64,000 bases of DNA from the NCBI GenBank assembly GCA_963837105.1, contig CAWIMG010000037.1:1-64000 (forward strand). Direction: 5' to 3'. This DNA comes from UBA9676 sp963837105 (GTDB lineage Bacteria; Actinomycetota; Actinomycetes; Streptosporangiales; Streptosporangiaceae). Below, one piece after another: positions 36,472 through 45,142 of this stretch (positions are counted from its first letter, which is position 1; the number at the start of each line of letters is the position of its first letter). A model generated the notes under the pieces. That model saw only the letters and a program-made list of their open reading frames with translations. It made no database searches and had not been told where the DNA came from. The translations under genes were made by a program, and so were the position numbers.

Positions 36472-37716
36472 ATGTTGCGGCGCCTGGCCACCAGCCGGTG
36501 GGTCAAGCTGGCGCTGCTCGTGGTGGCGCTCGGCTTCTGCGCTTACGGGCTGTACGCCCAGCGCGCCGACGTGGCTGCGGCGCTGCACCAGCTGGTCTGG
36601 GGCTCGGTGGTGGGCGCGGCGGTGGCCGGGATCGCGGGCCTGGGCTGCATGATGCTGGCCTGGCGGACGGTGGTGGCCGACCTCGGCTCGCAGCTGGCGC
36701 TGCGGCCCGCGACCCGGGTCATGTTCATCTCCCAGCTCGGCAAGTACGTGCCCGGCGCGGTCTGGGTCACCGCCGCCCAGGTCGAGCTGGGCCGGGAGCA
36801 TCTGGTCCCCCGCCAGCGGTCGGCCGCCGCCAGCGTCCTGGCCATGCTGATCACGCTGGCCACCGGGCTGCTCGTCGCGGCCGTGACCTTGCCGCTGAGC
36901 TCGGCCAGCGCGGTCCGGCAGTACTGGTGGGCGCTGGCGCTTGCGGTGCCCGCGCTGATCGCCCTGTACCCGCCACTGACCAACTACGTGCTGAACCGGC
37001 TGCTCCGGCTGGCCCGGCGGCCGCCGCTGGAGCGCCAGCTCAGCATGGCCGGGATGGCCAAGGCTGTCGCCTGGTCGCTGCTGGGCTGGGGTTTCTTCAG
37101 CATCCACTCCTGGCTGCTGGTGGCCGACATGACCGGCAAGGGCGTGTCCGTACTGGCGATCGCGGCCGGCGCCTACGCCCTGGCCTGGTCGGTCGGCTTC
37201 GTGCTCATTCCCTTCCCGGGCGGGGTGGGGCCACGGGAACTGGCCTTCATCGCCGCGCTGGCACCGGTCATGCCGCGGGGCTCGGCGATCGTGGTCGCCG
37301 TCGTCTCCCGGCTCGTGCTGACCGTCGCCGACCTGGCCTGGGCCGCCCTCGCCTTCGCCCTCGGCCGTGGCCTGCGCGCCGCCCCCGCCGACCCTCAGTC
37401 GACCCCGAGGCCACCTCAGCACCCTCCAAGACGCCGCTGTCGCGCGCATGAACAGCCCAGCCATGCGGCGGAACTAGCAGGATCTCGCGGATCGACTTCG
37501 GTCGAGATCCTCTGTCGGGTGGGTTTACAATTGACTAAACCAGGTAACGTCCTTTGGCGAGAGGCAGGTGAGCGGTTGGAGGAGTGGGAAATCTATGTCA
37601 CCGATGAGGTCCGTGACTGGATAGATGCGCTGGATAACGCCTCACATCGGTTGGTCGTGCAGGCGATCGATATCCTTGCCGGCCGCGGCCCGACGCTGGG
37701 GCCGCCCGTTAGTTGA
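36472..37716 (+). CDS. LPG-synthase-type (UPF0104/YbhN-like) membrane protein; C terminus uncertain
   Basis: Residues 1-308 form an integral membrane protein of the lysylphosphatidylglycerol synthase TM-region family (PF03706): ATRVMFISQLGKYVPGAVWV, RQRSAAASVLAMLITLATGL, and SVGFVLIPFPGGVGPRELAF are its usual signatures. Stand-alone members flip or transport lipids or glycolipids; function is unproven. After LAFALGRGLRAAP the open frame continues without family features and runs into the 5' part of the HigB-like toxin. A one-base shift near 37390 would give a normal stop near 37477, so the true C terminus probably lies there. Promoter appears leaderless. Confidence 0.7.
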   Translation: MLRRLATSRWVKLALLVVALGFCAYGLYAQRADVAAALHQLVWGSVVGAAVAGIAGLGCMMLAWRTVVADLGSQLALRPATRVMFISQLGKYVPGAVWVTAAQVELGREHLVPRQRSAAASVLAMLITLATGLLVAAVTLPLSSASAVRQYWWALALAVPALIALYPPLTNYVLNRLLRLARRPPLERQLSMAGMAKAVAWSLLGWGFFSIHSWLLVADMTGKGVSVLAIAAGAYALAWSVGFVLIPFPGGVGPRELAFIAALAPVMPRGSAIVVAVVSRLVLTVADLAWAALAFALGRGLRAAPADPQSTPRPPQHPPRRRCRAHEQPSHAAELAGSRGSTSVEILCRVGLQLTKPGNVLWREAGERLEEWEIYVTDEVRDWIDALDNASHRLVVQAIDILAGRGPTLGPPVS

Positions 37717-37948
37717 TCATGTCGAGCACTCGACTATCCAGAACCTCAAGGAGCTGAGACCGGGGTCAGCCGGGCGCAGCGAGCTTCGCATCCTGTTCGT
37801 GTTTGATCCGTGGCGATCGGCGATCCTGCTGGTAGCCGGTGATAAGTCGGGCCAATGGCGGCAGTGGTACCGGGAGGCCATCCCGAAGGCAGAGCATCTG
37901 CTGGAGATCTACCTGAAAGAGCGCGCTGAGGAAGAAGGGGGCGGGTGA
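37576..37948 (+). CDS. HigB/RelE-type toxin (frameshifted)
   Basis: Starts at TTG 37576, reading MEEWEIYVTDEVRDWIDAL, the N terminus of the phage-derived Gp49-like/HigB toxin family. The frame breaks in GGGG at 37698-37701; removing one G restores GRPLVDHVEHSTIQNLKELR, then RSELRILFVFDPWRSAILL, then GDKSGQWRQWYREAIPKAE, the core of these ribosome-dependent mRNA interferases, ending at 37948. About 123 residues when repaired. The stop overlaps the antitoxin ATG. The break may be a sequencing error or real loss of toxin. Confidence 0.7.
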
Positions 37949-38256
37949 TGGCACATACCAAGTGGTCCGATATCCGCGAGGAGCACATTGAGCGGGTCGG
38001 CCGCGAGGAGTTCGAGGCTGGCAAGGAGCGGATGCTTGCCGAGGCACGCGGCTGGCGGCTGGCGGAAATACGCCGCCGGCGGGGGTTCACCCAGGCGCAG
38101 GTTGCCGCCCGGATGGGGGTTGGCAAGAGCCGGGTCAGCCAGATCGAAACGGGTAAGGTCGCCACCCGGGATGTCCTTGACCGGTACATCGAAGCGCTCG
38201 GCGGGCGGTTGAGTTTGATGGCGGACTTCGGCGACGAACTGCTTCGCGTTGGCTGA
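37948..38256 (+). CDS. HigA-type XRE family antitoxin
   Basis: 102 residues; ATG overlaps the toxin stop (TGATG). The C-terminal half is an XRE helix-turn-helix: LAEIRRRRGFTQAQVAARMG followed by VGKSRVSQIETGKV. The N-terminal helix (WSDIREEHIERVGREEFEAG) is typical of HigA partners of Gp49-like toxins and probably binds the toxin. As in other HigBA pairs the toxin gene comes first. Antitoxin or antitoxin-toxin complex usually represses the pair's promoter; no clear operator was seen. Confidence 0.8.
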   Translation: MAHTKWSDIREEHIERVGREEFEAGKERMLAEARGWRLAEIRRRRGFTQAQVAARMGVGKSRVSQIETGKVATRDVLDRYIEALGGRLSLMADFGDELLRVG

Positions 38257-38291
38257 GTTGCCGCTTGCCCACCCCCGCCAGGATGGTCGCA

Positions 38292-38871
38292 TCACCGCTC
38301 CATGAGGTCGCGCAGGGACTCCGCATTCAGCAGGAAGAGGGTGTAGGCGGCCAGGGTGCAGTCGTCGGTGATGGCGCCGGAGCGGATCATCGCCTCGAAC
38401 CGGGCCCGCGGGAACCAGCGGTGCAGCAGGTCCTGCTCCTCCGGTTCCAGTTCGGCCCGGCCGTGGGTCAGGCCAGCCGCGACGAAGACGTCGAACCCCT
38501 GGCTGGACACACCGTTGGCGCACTGCAGATGCCCCAGATGGCGCATCTGCGCGAGCGGTAAGACCGGTCTCCTGGCGCAATTCCTCCCGGGCCAGGTGCT
38601 CGGCATCGGTGGCCGGTGCGAGGCCGGGGAACGTTCCCTGCGGGAACTCCCATGATCTGGCCCGGACCGGATAGCGGTACTGCTCGACCAGATGGAACCC
38701 GCCGTCCTCGACCGGGATGATCAGCGCGAAGTCCGGCTTCTCCAGGTACGAGTAGATGCCCTCCGAGCCGTCCGGCCGCCGGATCCGGTCCTCGCGCAGA
38801 CGCAGATACGGCGTCTCGTACGCCACCTCGGTGGATAGCTGCTCGACCCGCAGCCCGGCCGGTTCCGGCAA
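38292..38871 (-). CDS. NUDIX hydrolase, ADP-ribose pyrophosphatase-like (frameshifted)
   Basis: TTG 38871 follows GGAAGGTGA by five bases. The N-terminal half contains VEQYRYPVRARSWEFPQGT and the Nudix box LAREELRQETGL (REELxxETG with its glutamates). Near 38565 the frame shifts by one base, and the rest reads in the next frame: QMRHLGHLQCANGVSSQGFD, then AELEPEEQDLLHRWFP, ending 38292. GxSSQGxxxFxA is usual for ADP-sugar pyrophosphatases of this group, which hydrolyse ADP-ribose and similar compounds. About 193 codons when repaired. Confidence 0.75.
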
Positions 38872-38901
38872 GGGCTCACCTTCCTGCCGTGCCAGTGAAG
38901 T

Positions 38902-40020
38902 TCAGGCGTTCGCGGCCGGGATGGCCTTGGTGATGGCCGCCAGGTAGTCGTCCCAGAGCGGCCCCGGGTCGGCCGGCCGGGCACCCTGGCGCAGCCTGGC
39001 CAGTGTGCCGGGCTGGTAGAGCTGGCCGATCGCCCGGGCCAGGTCGGCGGCGTCGCCGGGGGTGCACAGCAGGCCATTGACCCCCTCGGTGACGGTGGCC
39101 GCGATCGAGCCCGCCCGGGTGGCGATCACCGGGACGCCGTACCGGAAGGCCAGCAGCGGATTCTGGGAGGCGGTGGCCGACCGGTAGGGCAGCACCAGCG
39201 CGTCGGCGGTGGCGAACAGCGCCGGGATGCCCGCGGCCGGGACATAGCCCTCGGCCAGCGTGACCCGTCCGGTCAGCCCCAGGTCGGCGATCAGCCGCAG
39301 CAGGCCGTCCCGGCCGTCCCAGATCTCCCCCGCCACCGTGAGTGCCACGTCCGGGCTGGCCTGCGCCAGCGCCCGCAGCAGCACGTCCAGCCCCTTGTAC
39401 GGGCGGACGATGCCGAAGAACAGCAGCCGGTGCTGGGTGGACCCGCGGGCCGGGCCGGTGCCCGGCCCGGCCGCCGGCGCGGGTCCGGGCAGGTGCGGCG
39501 GCATGACGGTGGCCTGCACCGGGGCGGTGGTCAGGCTGGCCGCGACGGCCGCTTCCGCGTCCGAGTGCACGATCACCGCGTCCACCCGGCGCAGCAGGGC
39601 CCTCATCAGCGGCCGGTCGAAGGCACGGCCCTCGTGCGGCAGCACGTTGTGGCACAGCGCCAGCACCGTGCAGCCGCCCGCCCGGGCCGCCCGGGCCAGG
39701 GTCAGGTAGGCCGGCGCCTGGATCGGCGTGACCACGCACAGCACCACCGCGTCGAACCGCTCCCGGGCCAGCCGGCGGCCGGCCCGCCACCAGCCATCCG
39801 GCCGGTACCAGGCCAGCACCCGCTCGGTCGCCCCGAACACCGGCAGTTCCGGGGTGTCCACGGTGAGCTGGCCGGGATAGAGCAGTTTCGGGTACTGGGC
39901 GGTCCAGGACAGCAGGACGACCTGATGGCCCGCGGCGGAGAGCCGGTGCGCGAGAGCCGTTGTGTGCTGTGCTGCCCCGCCCTTGTAGGGGTGGGCGGGC
40001 CCGACGATCGCGATCTTCAC
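38902..40020 (-). CDS. Family 4 glycosyltransferase
   Basis: 372 residues. GT-B features: N-terminal MKIAIVGPAHPYKGGAAQHT with the glycine-rich acceptor loop, then LLFFGIVRPYKGLDVLLRAL (inter-domain lysine motif), LTVAGEIWDGRD and the donor-binding PYRSATASQNPLLAFRYGVP. The HPYKGGAAQHT start is typical of mannosyl/glucosyl transferases of actinobacterial glycolipid synthesis. Soluble, probably membrane-associated. Starts 25 bases after the GT2 gene in the same direction, so the two form an operon. Confidence 0.85.
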   Translation of the reverse strand: MKIAIVGPAHPYKGGAAQHTTALAHRLSAAGHQVVLLSWTAQYPKLLYPGQLTVDTPELPVFGATERVLAWYRPDGWWRAGRRLARERFDAVVLCVVTPIQAPAYLTLARAARAGGCTVLALCHNVLPHEGRAFDRPLMRALLRRVDAVIVHSDAEAAVAASLTTAPVQATVMPPHLPGPAPAAGPGTGPARGSTQHRLLFFGIVRPYKGLDVLLRALAQASPDVALTVAGEIWDGRDGLLRLIADLGLTGRVTLAEGYVPAAGIPALFATADALVLPYRSATASQNPLLAFRYGVPVIATRAGSIAATVTEGVNGLLCTPGDAADLARAIGQLYQPGTLARLRQGARPADPGPLWDDYLAAITKAIPAANA

Positions 40021-40045
40021 CGGGCGCGGGCCGGCCGCCAGCGGG

Positions 40046-40954
40046 TCACGTGTCCCCCCGGGACCGGACGATCAGGTCGGCCAGCAGCGCCAGCGTGGCG
40101 ATGATCAGCCCGCTGACGAAGATCAGCACGGTGTTGACCGCCACCCGCAGCGGGTGCACCGCCAGGTCGAAGATGCCCTTGGCGATGCCGAGGCCGATGA
40201 GCGTGAGCGCCAGCGGCATCAGCACCTTGAGCGGGTTGAAGTACATCACCATCCGCAGCACCTGGAGCAGATAGCGGTAGGCGTCCCGGACGAACTTGAA
40301 CTTCGACGTGCCCGCCCGCTTGGCGTACTCGATCGGCACGTACCGCACGTCGTGCTGGTTGGACAGGAACGCGATGGTGATCGTGGTCACGCAGGAGAAC
40401 CCGGGCGGCAGCAGCCGCAGGTAGGGCAGCGCCACCTCCCGCCGGAACGCCCGCAGCCCCGAGTTCAGATCGGGGATCTCGGTATTGGTAAGCACCTCGG
40501 CGAGTTTGCGGATGAACCACTTGGCCGGCACCCGCAGGAACTTGTGCGTGCCCTGCTCGCTGGTCCGGGCGCCGACCACCTGGTCCAGCGCCGGGTCCTT
40601 CTCCAGCAGCTGGACCAGTTCCGGGATCCGCTCGTTCGGGTAGGTCATGTCCGCGTCGGTCCACACCACGATCTGGCCCCGGGCCTGCTGGGTGCCGATC
40701 CGGCGGACCGTGCCGGAACCGCCATTGCGGTGGAAGTGGACGATCCGCAGCTGGGGGTACGCGGGTGCGGCCTCGTGCAGCCGGGCGAGGGTCCCGTCGG
40801 TGGAGGCGTCGTCGAAGGCGACCAGCTCGTACGGGTACCCGCTGGCATCCATGGCCGCGCAGATCCGGGCCACCTCGGTCGTGACATGATCCTGCTCGTT
40901 GTAACAAGGCAGGATGATGGAGACGTAGGGATCCGGCGGCAGAACATCGCTCAC
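40046..40954 (-). CDS. Family 2 glycosyltransferase with C-terminal membrane anchor (DPM1/GtrB-like)
   Basis: 302 residues from GTG 40954; the start is preferred because a -10 box sits eight bases ahead and the catalytic domain begins at once (DPYVSIILPCYNEQDHVTTE). DXD-type IVVWTDADMTYP, then NTEIPDLNSGLRAFRRE, as in polyprenyl-phosphate sugar transferases. Two C-terminal hydrophobic segments (VLMPLALTLIGLGIAKGIF, VLIFVSGLIIATLALLADLI). It would transfer a sugar from NDP-sugar to polyprenyl phosphate, giving donors for the GT-C proteins encoded nearby. A longer form from ATG 41098 is possible but its N terminus is low-complexity. Confidence 0.85.
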   Translation of the reverse strand: MSDVLPPDPYVSIILPCYNEQDHVTTEVARICAAMDASGYPYELVAFDDASTDGTLARLHEAAPAYPQLRIVHFHRNGGSGTVRRIGTQQARGQIVVWTDADMTYPNERIPELVQLLEKDPALDQVVGARTSEQGTHKFLRVPAKWFIRKLAEVLTNTEIPDLNSGLRAFRREVALPYLRLLPPGFSCVTTITIAFLSNQHDVRYVPIEYAKRAGTSKFKFVRDAYRYLLQVLRMVMYFNPLKVLMPLALTLIGLGIAKGIFDLAVHPLRVAVNTVLIFVSGLIIATLALLADLIVRSRGDT

Positions 40955-40962
40955 GGGGGCAG

Positions 40963-40968
40963 AGACTA
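40963..40968 (-). promoter_or_regulatory. -10 box TAGTCT for leaderless start of GT2 gene
   Basis: Reading the minus strand, TAGTCTCTGC is followed after eight bases from the hexamer by the GTG at 40954. The same TAGTCTCTGC with the same eight-base spacing precedes the DUF2079 gene at 46812. No ribosome site intervenes, so the message is probably leaderless. Confidence 0.5.
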
Positions 40969-41196
40969 CTAGCCGCCGGGGAGGATCCGGTACCAATACC
41001 ACCGACAAGGGGGCGCCGGCCCGGGTCGCCGCGCCTGCTGAAGCGGCTCCGCCGCCGGTCCCGGCGTTGGTAGGCTGCATACCGCTGTCTGGCGGCATCG
41101 CGCCCTGGCTGGCCGGCAGTGAAGACGTGAGCGGCCCCGGCAGCCACGGGCCGTATCCCGGGAGGAGATCCGGTTCACAGCTCTGACTCTGACGCC

Positions 41197-42783
41197 GTGG
41201 GCGACCGGCCAGCCGCGGCGATGACCGAGCCGATGGCGCCAGCCGTTACCGCCCGGCCGGAGCAGGCCGCGACGGCGGATGTGCCGCCGGACTGGTGGCG
41301 CCACCCGGCCGCCCGGGCGGCCAGCCTGCTCCAGGCCGAGTGGGTCTTCGTGCTCGCGTTGCTGGCCGGCGCGTTGCTCCGGCTCTGCGCCGTGCTCGGC
41401 TTCCGGCCCATCATGTGGTTCAACGACGGGCTTGAGTACCTCGGGGTCGCCCTGCGGTGGCAGGCCTATCCGGTCCGGCCGGTCGGGTACAGCGCATTCC
41501 TGCGCCTGCTGCTGCCCTTCCACAGCTTCGCGCTGGTCGCGGCACTCCAGCACCTGATGGGACTCACCGTCGCGGTCCTGCTGTACGCGCTGCTGCGGCA
41601 CTGGCGGGTGCCGGGGCCGCTGGCAACCCTGGGAGTGGTGCCGCAGTTGCTGGATGTGCACCAGGTCCAACTTGAGCACCTGCCGATGTCAGACACGCTG
41701 TTCACGTTCCTGCTCGTCATCTCGCTAGTGCTGCTCGGCTGGCAGCGCCGGGCGACACCACTGGCCGCGGGCGCAGCCGGGTTCGCGCTTGCTCTGGCGG
41801 CACTGACCCGCTCGGTCGGCCTCCCGCTGGTCATCCTGGGCGGGATCTATCTCCTCATCCGCTGGCCGGGCTGGCGCCCGCTGGCGGCCTACGCGCTGCT
41901 CGCCCTGCTCCCGCTTGGCTCTTTCGCCGCGTGGTACCACCACGAGCACGGCTCGTACGCGTTTGGCGCCGCCGACGGCGTGTATCTGTACTCACGGGTC
42001 ATGGTTTTCGCCGATTGTGCCGCCATCAAGCCGCCGGCCGATCTCGCGGTCCTCTGCCCGCAGCGGTCGCAGCCACGCTGGCCGGTGTCATCGGACTACA
42101 TCTGGCATGCGTCACCGCTGTACCGGCTGCCCGGCCCGCGGTCCATCCCGCCAGACCCGCGCCAGCTGTTCATCCCGCAGCGCAACGGCCCGGCGCTGAA
42201 GTTCGCCGTGCGCGCGATCGAGTCCCAGCCCCTGCCCTATCTGCGGGTGGGGCTGCGGGACTTCGTGCGCAGCTTCGGCTGGAGCCGTCAGCCATACCCG
42301 AACGCGCCTGTGGTTCACAACTACACGTTCTCCCGCCGCCCCTACCACATCGGCCCGGGCCGGATCTATATCCCCGGCGCGACCGCCGGCCAGGACATGA
42401 CCAGCTACGAGCGCGGCAACGCGCAGACCCGGGTGATCGGGCCCTATGCCGGGGTGATGATCGGGCTGCAGCGCTTCATGTTCCTGCCCGGGCCGGCGCT
42501 GGCCGTGCTGCTGGCCATCGGCCTCGCCGGGCTGCTCGTGCCCGGACGCCACGACGAACGGCGCTGGCAGGTACTGCTGCTGTGGGGCTTCGCGCTGGCG
42601 CTGCTGCTGATCCCGCCGTTCACCGCCCAGTTCGACTACCGGTATGTGCTGCCGGCTGTCCCGCTCGCCGGCGCCGCGGCCGTGCTTGCCGTGGTCATCC
42701 TGGTGCCGCGCTGGTCGGCGCGTCCTCGGGACGCGCGGCTGCAGCCGGCTCCGGCTGGCCCGGCGGCCGGTCAGGGCCGGTAG
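41197..42783 (+). CDS. Polytopic membrane protein, GT-C glycosyltransferase-like
   Basis: 528 residues with about ten transmembrane segments (first at LLQAEWVFVLALLAGALLRL). An acidic pair after TM1 (WFNDGLEYLGVALRW) in the first extracytoplasmic loop is the usual place for the catalytic Asp of GT-C enzymes that use polyprenyl-phosphate sugars. A large outer loop (about residues 270-420) precedes the last helices. Transfers a sugar outside the membrane by inference; acceptor unknown. GTG 41197 or ATG 41221 could be the start. Divergent from the GT2 gene, which may make its lipid-linked donor. Confidence 0.65.
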   Translation: MGDRPAAAMTEPMAPAVTARPEQAATADVPPDWWRHPAARAASLLQAEWVFVLALLAGALLRLCAVLGFRPIMWFNDGLEYLGVALRWQAYPVRPVGYSAFLRLLLPFHSFALVAALQHLMGLTVAVLLYALLRHWRVPGPLATLGVVPQLLDVHQVQLEHLPMSDTLFTFLLVISLVLLGWQRRATPLAAGAAGFALALAALTRSVGLPLVILGGIYLLIRWPGWRPLAAYALLALLPLGSFAAWYHHEHGSYAFGAADGVYLYSRVMVFADCAAIKPPADLAVLCPQRSQPRWPVSSDYIWHASPLYRLPGPRSIPPDPRQLFIPQRNGPALKFAVRAIESQPLPYLRVGLRDFVRSFGWSRQPYPNAPVVHNYTFSRRPYHIGPGRIYIPGATAGQDMTSYERGNAQTRVIGPYAGVMIGLQRFMFLPGPALAVLLAIGLAGLLVPGRHDERRWQVLLLWGFALALLLIPPFTAQFDYRYVLPAVPLAGAAAVLAVVILVPRWSARPRDARLQPAPAGPAAGQGR

Positions 42784-42952
42784 ACGGGGACGCCGTCAAC
42801 CTGGCGAGGCGGAAACCAGTCCGCCGCAGGTAGCCCACGACCGTACCGTAGTCGTACGGACCGCCTGGCGGGGGCGATGCCCGCCGGATCGTCCGCCGCG
42901 GTCATAGCAGCCGCGGGTTCCGGGGTTGCCGTGTGAAGGTCGCGCGGCCTGG

Positions 42953-45142
42953 TTACCGGCCGGGCTCCGACATCCAGACGTCCATCGTGAACGGCAGCGT
43001 GTTCCGCGGCGGCACCAGCCGGGTCCGGGCGTCCTTCTGGCTGTGCAGCGCCATGATCTGGGTGACCGGGCCGCCGTACGGGGCGAGCGCCGCCGGGCCG
43101 GTCGCCAGCAGCACCGGCCGCCGGCCGGCCTGCTCGATGCCCCGGATGACCGCCCGGACCTGGCTGGGCCGGGTGGCCCCAGCCGCGGGGGCAACGCACA
43201 TGCCGCGGATGACCTGGGCCAGCTGCTGGGTGAGCTCGCTGCTGAGGATGACCACCGACGAGCCGGCCGGGATGGCCGCACACATCCGGTCCACCGCGCG
43301 GATCTCCCCCGGGTAGGAGACCCGGGCGGCCAGCCCGTTCGCGACCAGCCGGATCCCGGCCGGGCCGCCGGATCTGATGCCCAGCCCGTAGGCGGTGACC
43401 GCGCCCGGCAGCACCAGCAGCGCCGCGCAGGCAGTCGCCAGCCCAGCCCGCAGCACCCGGTCGTACCCGTGCTCACGCAGCCAGCCGACCAGCCAGGCCG
43501 ACGCCCAGATGGCCAGCAGGATGAAGCCGGGCAGCACCCCCGGCACCAGCCGCCGGCTCGCCCAGGGGTGGTTGGGGACGATGGCTGGCCGCAGCAGCAC
43601 GGTGACGATGATCCAGCCGAAGACCATCAGCGGCAGCGTCCACGACGGCGCCCGGCCTTGCAGGCACCGCCGGGCGAGCAGGGCGGCGCCCAGCGCACCG
43701 AGCAGCACGGCGGGCAGGCCCAGGTACCACAGCACCCACTCCAGGCTCCGCGCGAAGTAGGGCGCCTGGGAGGCATGAGCCAGGTGGTGCGGGCCGGGCA
43801 CCGGCGACAGCAGGGGCCGGAGCGCCAGCAGGGCCAGCACGGCGAACGGCAGTGCCGCGGCGGTGGTCAGCAGCCAGGGTGGCGCCGCCGGCAGGCCCCG
43901 GCCCCGGAAGACCAGCACAGCCAGCGCGGTGCCGGCCACCACCACCACGGCCAGCGCCGCCAGCGGGTAGAGCGAGTTGCCGATGTGGGCCAGGTAGGGC
44001 CGGGACAGCGCCACGCCGTCCACCAGCCCGTACAGTCCGCCCACCAGCAGGCCGCCCAGCAGCGGCCATGCCTGCGGGCGGCGCCCGATGAGCAGCAGCC
44101 CGGCGAACGGGATGACCGGCAGGATGTCGCTCAGGCCATCGATCCGGACCACGAGGGTCAGCCCGAGCGCCAGACCGCCCAGCGCGGCGAGCAGCTGGCT
44201 GGCCCGGACCGTCCCGGGCCAGCCACGGCCGCGCCGGGCCACGCTGTCCCGGGCCGCCCCGTTCTGGGCCGCCCCGTCCCCGGCCGTGCCGTCCTGCGCC
44301 GCGCCGGTCCGGCCCACCGTGAGCGCGTCGATCATCAGGCAGAGCCCGCCCAGGAACAGGATCTGGGCGAGCGGCTCAGAGTAGGTGGACCGGCTGGTGA
44401 ACTGCTCCGGCATGGTCACCGCCAGCACCAGGGCGGCCAGCGGGGCCCAGCGCGGACCGGCCAGCCGGGCCGCCAGGCCGCCGAACGTGAGCACCGCGCA
44501 CGCCCCGAGCACCGGCGCGACCGCGACCGTGGCGCTCACCCCGCCCAGCCAGAACCCGCCGGCCAGCACCATCGGCAGGCCCGCCATGAACTGCGGCACC
44601 ACCGTATGGCCGACCTGGTAGAAAGCCAGCCCGCCGTACTGCAATGCGTGCTGGGCAGCACCGAAGGCGGCCCGCTGCTGGGGAATCGGCAGCGATCCGT
44701 GCCGGGCGATCCAGATCCCGAACTGGACATAGGACGCCGGGTCGCGGACGACGATGATCTGCTGCGAGTGGTAGATCATCTGCTGGACGCCGAACCCGAT
44801 CGCAATCGCGACCACGCTGGCCGCCGCCCACCACGGCGTGCCGCCGGAGCCCCGGCCGGGCACCGGCAGCCCGGTCGGCCACCGGTCGGGCAGCCAGCGC
44901 AGGCCGAGCACCACCAGCACGACCGCCAGCGGGATGGACAGCACCAGCATCAGCACGGCGGTGAACCCGCCAGCCAGCAGCAGCGGCAGCCCGGCCAGCA
45001 GCCAGGCCATGACCAGCAGGGCGGGCAGCACGGACAGCCGGCCCAGCAACCGGCCAGCTGGGCTGGCCGGGACGGCCGGCTGGCCGCCTTCGGCCCCGTC
45101 GGCCGACAGCCCCTTGGCGGTGGTCCCTGGTCCCGCGCTCAT
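42953..45142 (-). CDS. Large polytopic membrane protein, ArnT/GT39-like
   Basis: 729 residues, ATG 45142 overlapping the upstream stop (ATGA). An Ala/Gly-rich leader, then at least twelve hydrophobic segments, with an extracytoplasmic stretch after the third that carries RDPASYVQFGIWIARHG (acidic residue in the first loop as in GT-C enzymes) and a C-terminal soluble domain of ~170 residues (SVVILSSELTQQLAQVIRG). This arrangement resembles ArnT/dolichyl-P-mannose-type glycosyltransferases. Residues 305-340 are a low-complexity Gly/Ala/Asp insert. Co-transcribed with the DUF2079 gene. Substrate not known. Confidence 0.6.
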   Translation of the reverse strand: MSAGPGTTAKGLSADGAEGGQPAVPASPAGRLLGRLSVLPALLVMAWLLAGLPLLLAGGFTAVLMLVLSIPLAVVLVVLGLRWLPDRWPTGLPVPGRGSGGTPWWAAASVVAIAIGFGVQQMIYHSQQIIVVRDPASYVQFGIWIARHGSLPIPQQRAAFGAAQHALQYGGLAFYQVGHTVVPQFMAGLPMVLAGGFWLGGVSATVAVAPVLGACAVLTFGGLAARLAGPRWAPLAALVLAVTMPEQFTSRSTYSEPLAQILFLGGLCLMIDALTVGRTGAAQDGTAGDGAAQNGAARDSVARRGRGWPGTVRASQLLAALGGLALGLTLVVRIDGLSDILPVIPFAGLLLIGRRPQAWPLLGGLLVGGLYGLVDGVALSRPYLAHIGNSLYPLAALAVVVVAGTALAVLVFRGRGLPAAPPWLLTTAAALPFAVLALLALRPLLSPVPGPHHLAHASQAPYFARSLEWVLWYLGLPAVLLGALGAALLARRCLQGRAPSWTLPLMVFGWIIVTVLLRPAIVPNHPWASRRLVPGVLPGFILLAIWASAWLVGWLREHGYDRVLRAGLATACAALLVLPGAVTAYGLGIRSGGPAGIRLVANGLAARVSYPGEIRAVDRMCAAIPAGSSVVILSSELTQQLAQVIRGMCVAPAAGATRPSQVRAVIRGIEQAGRRPVLLATGPAALAPYGGPVTQIMALHSQKDARTRLVPPRNTLPFTMDVWMSEPGR

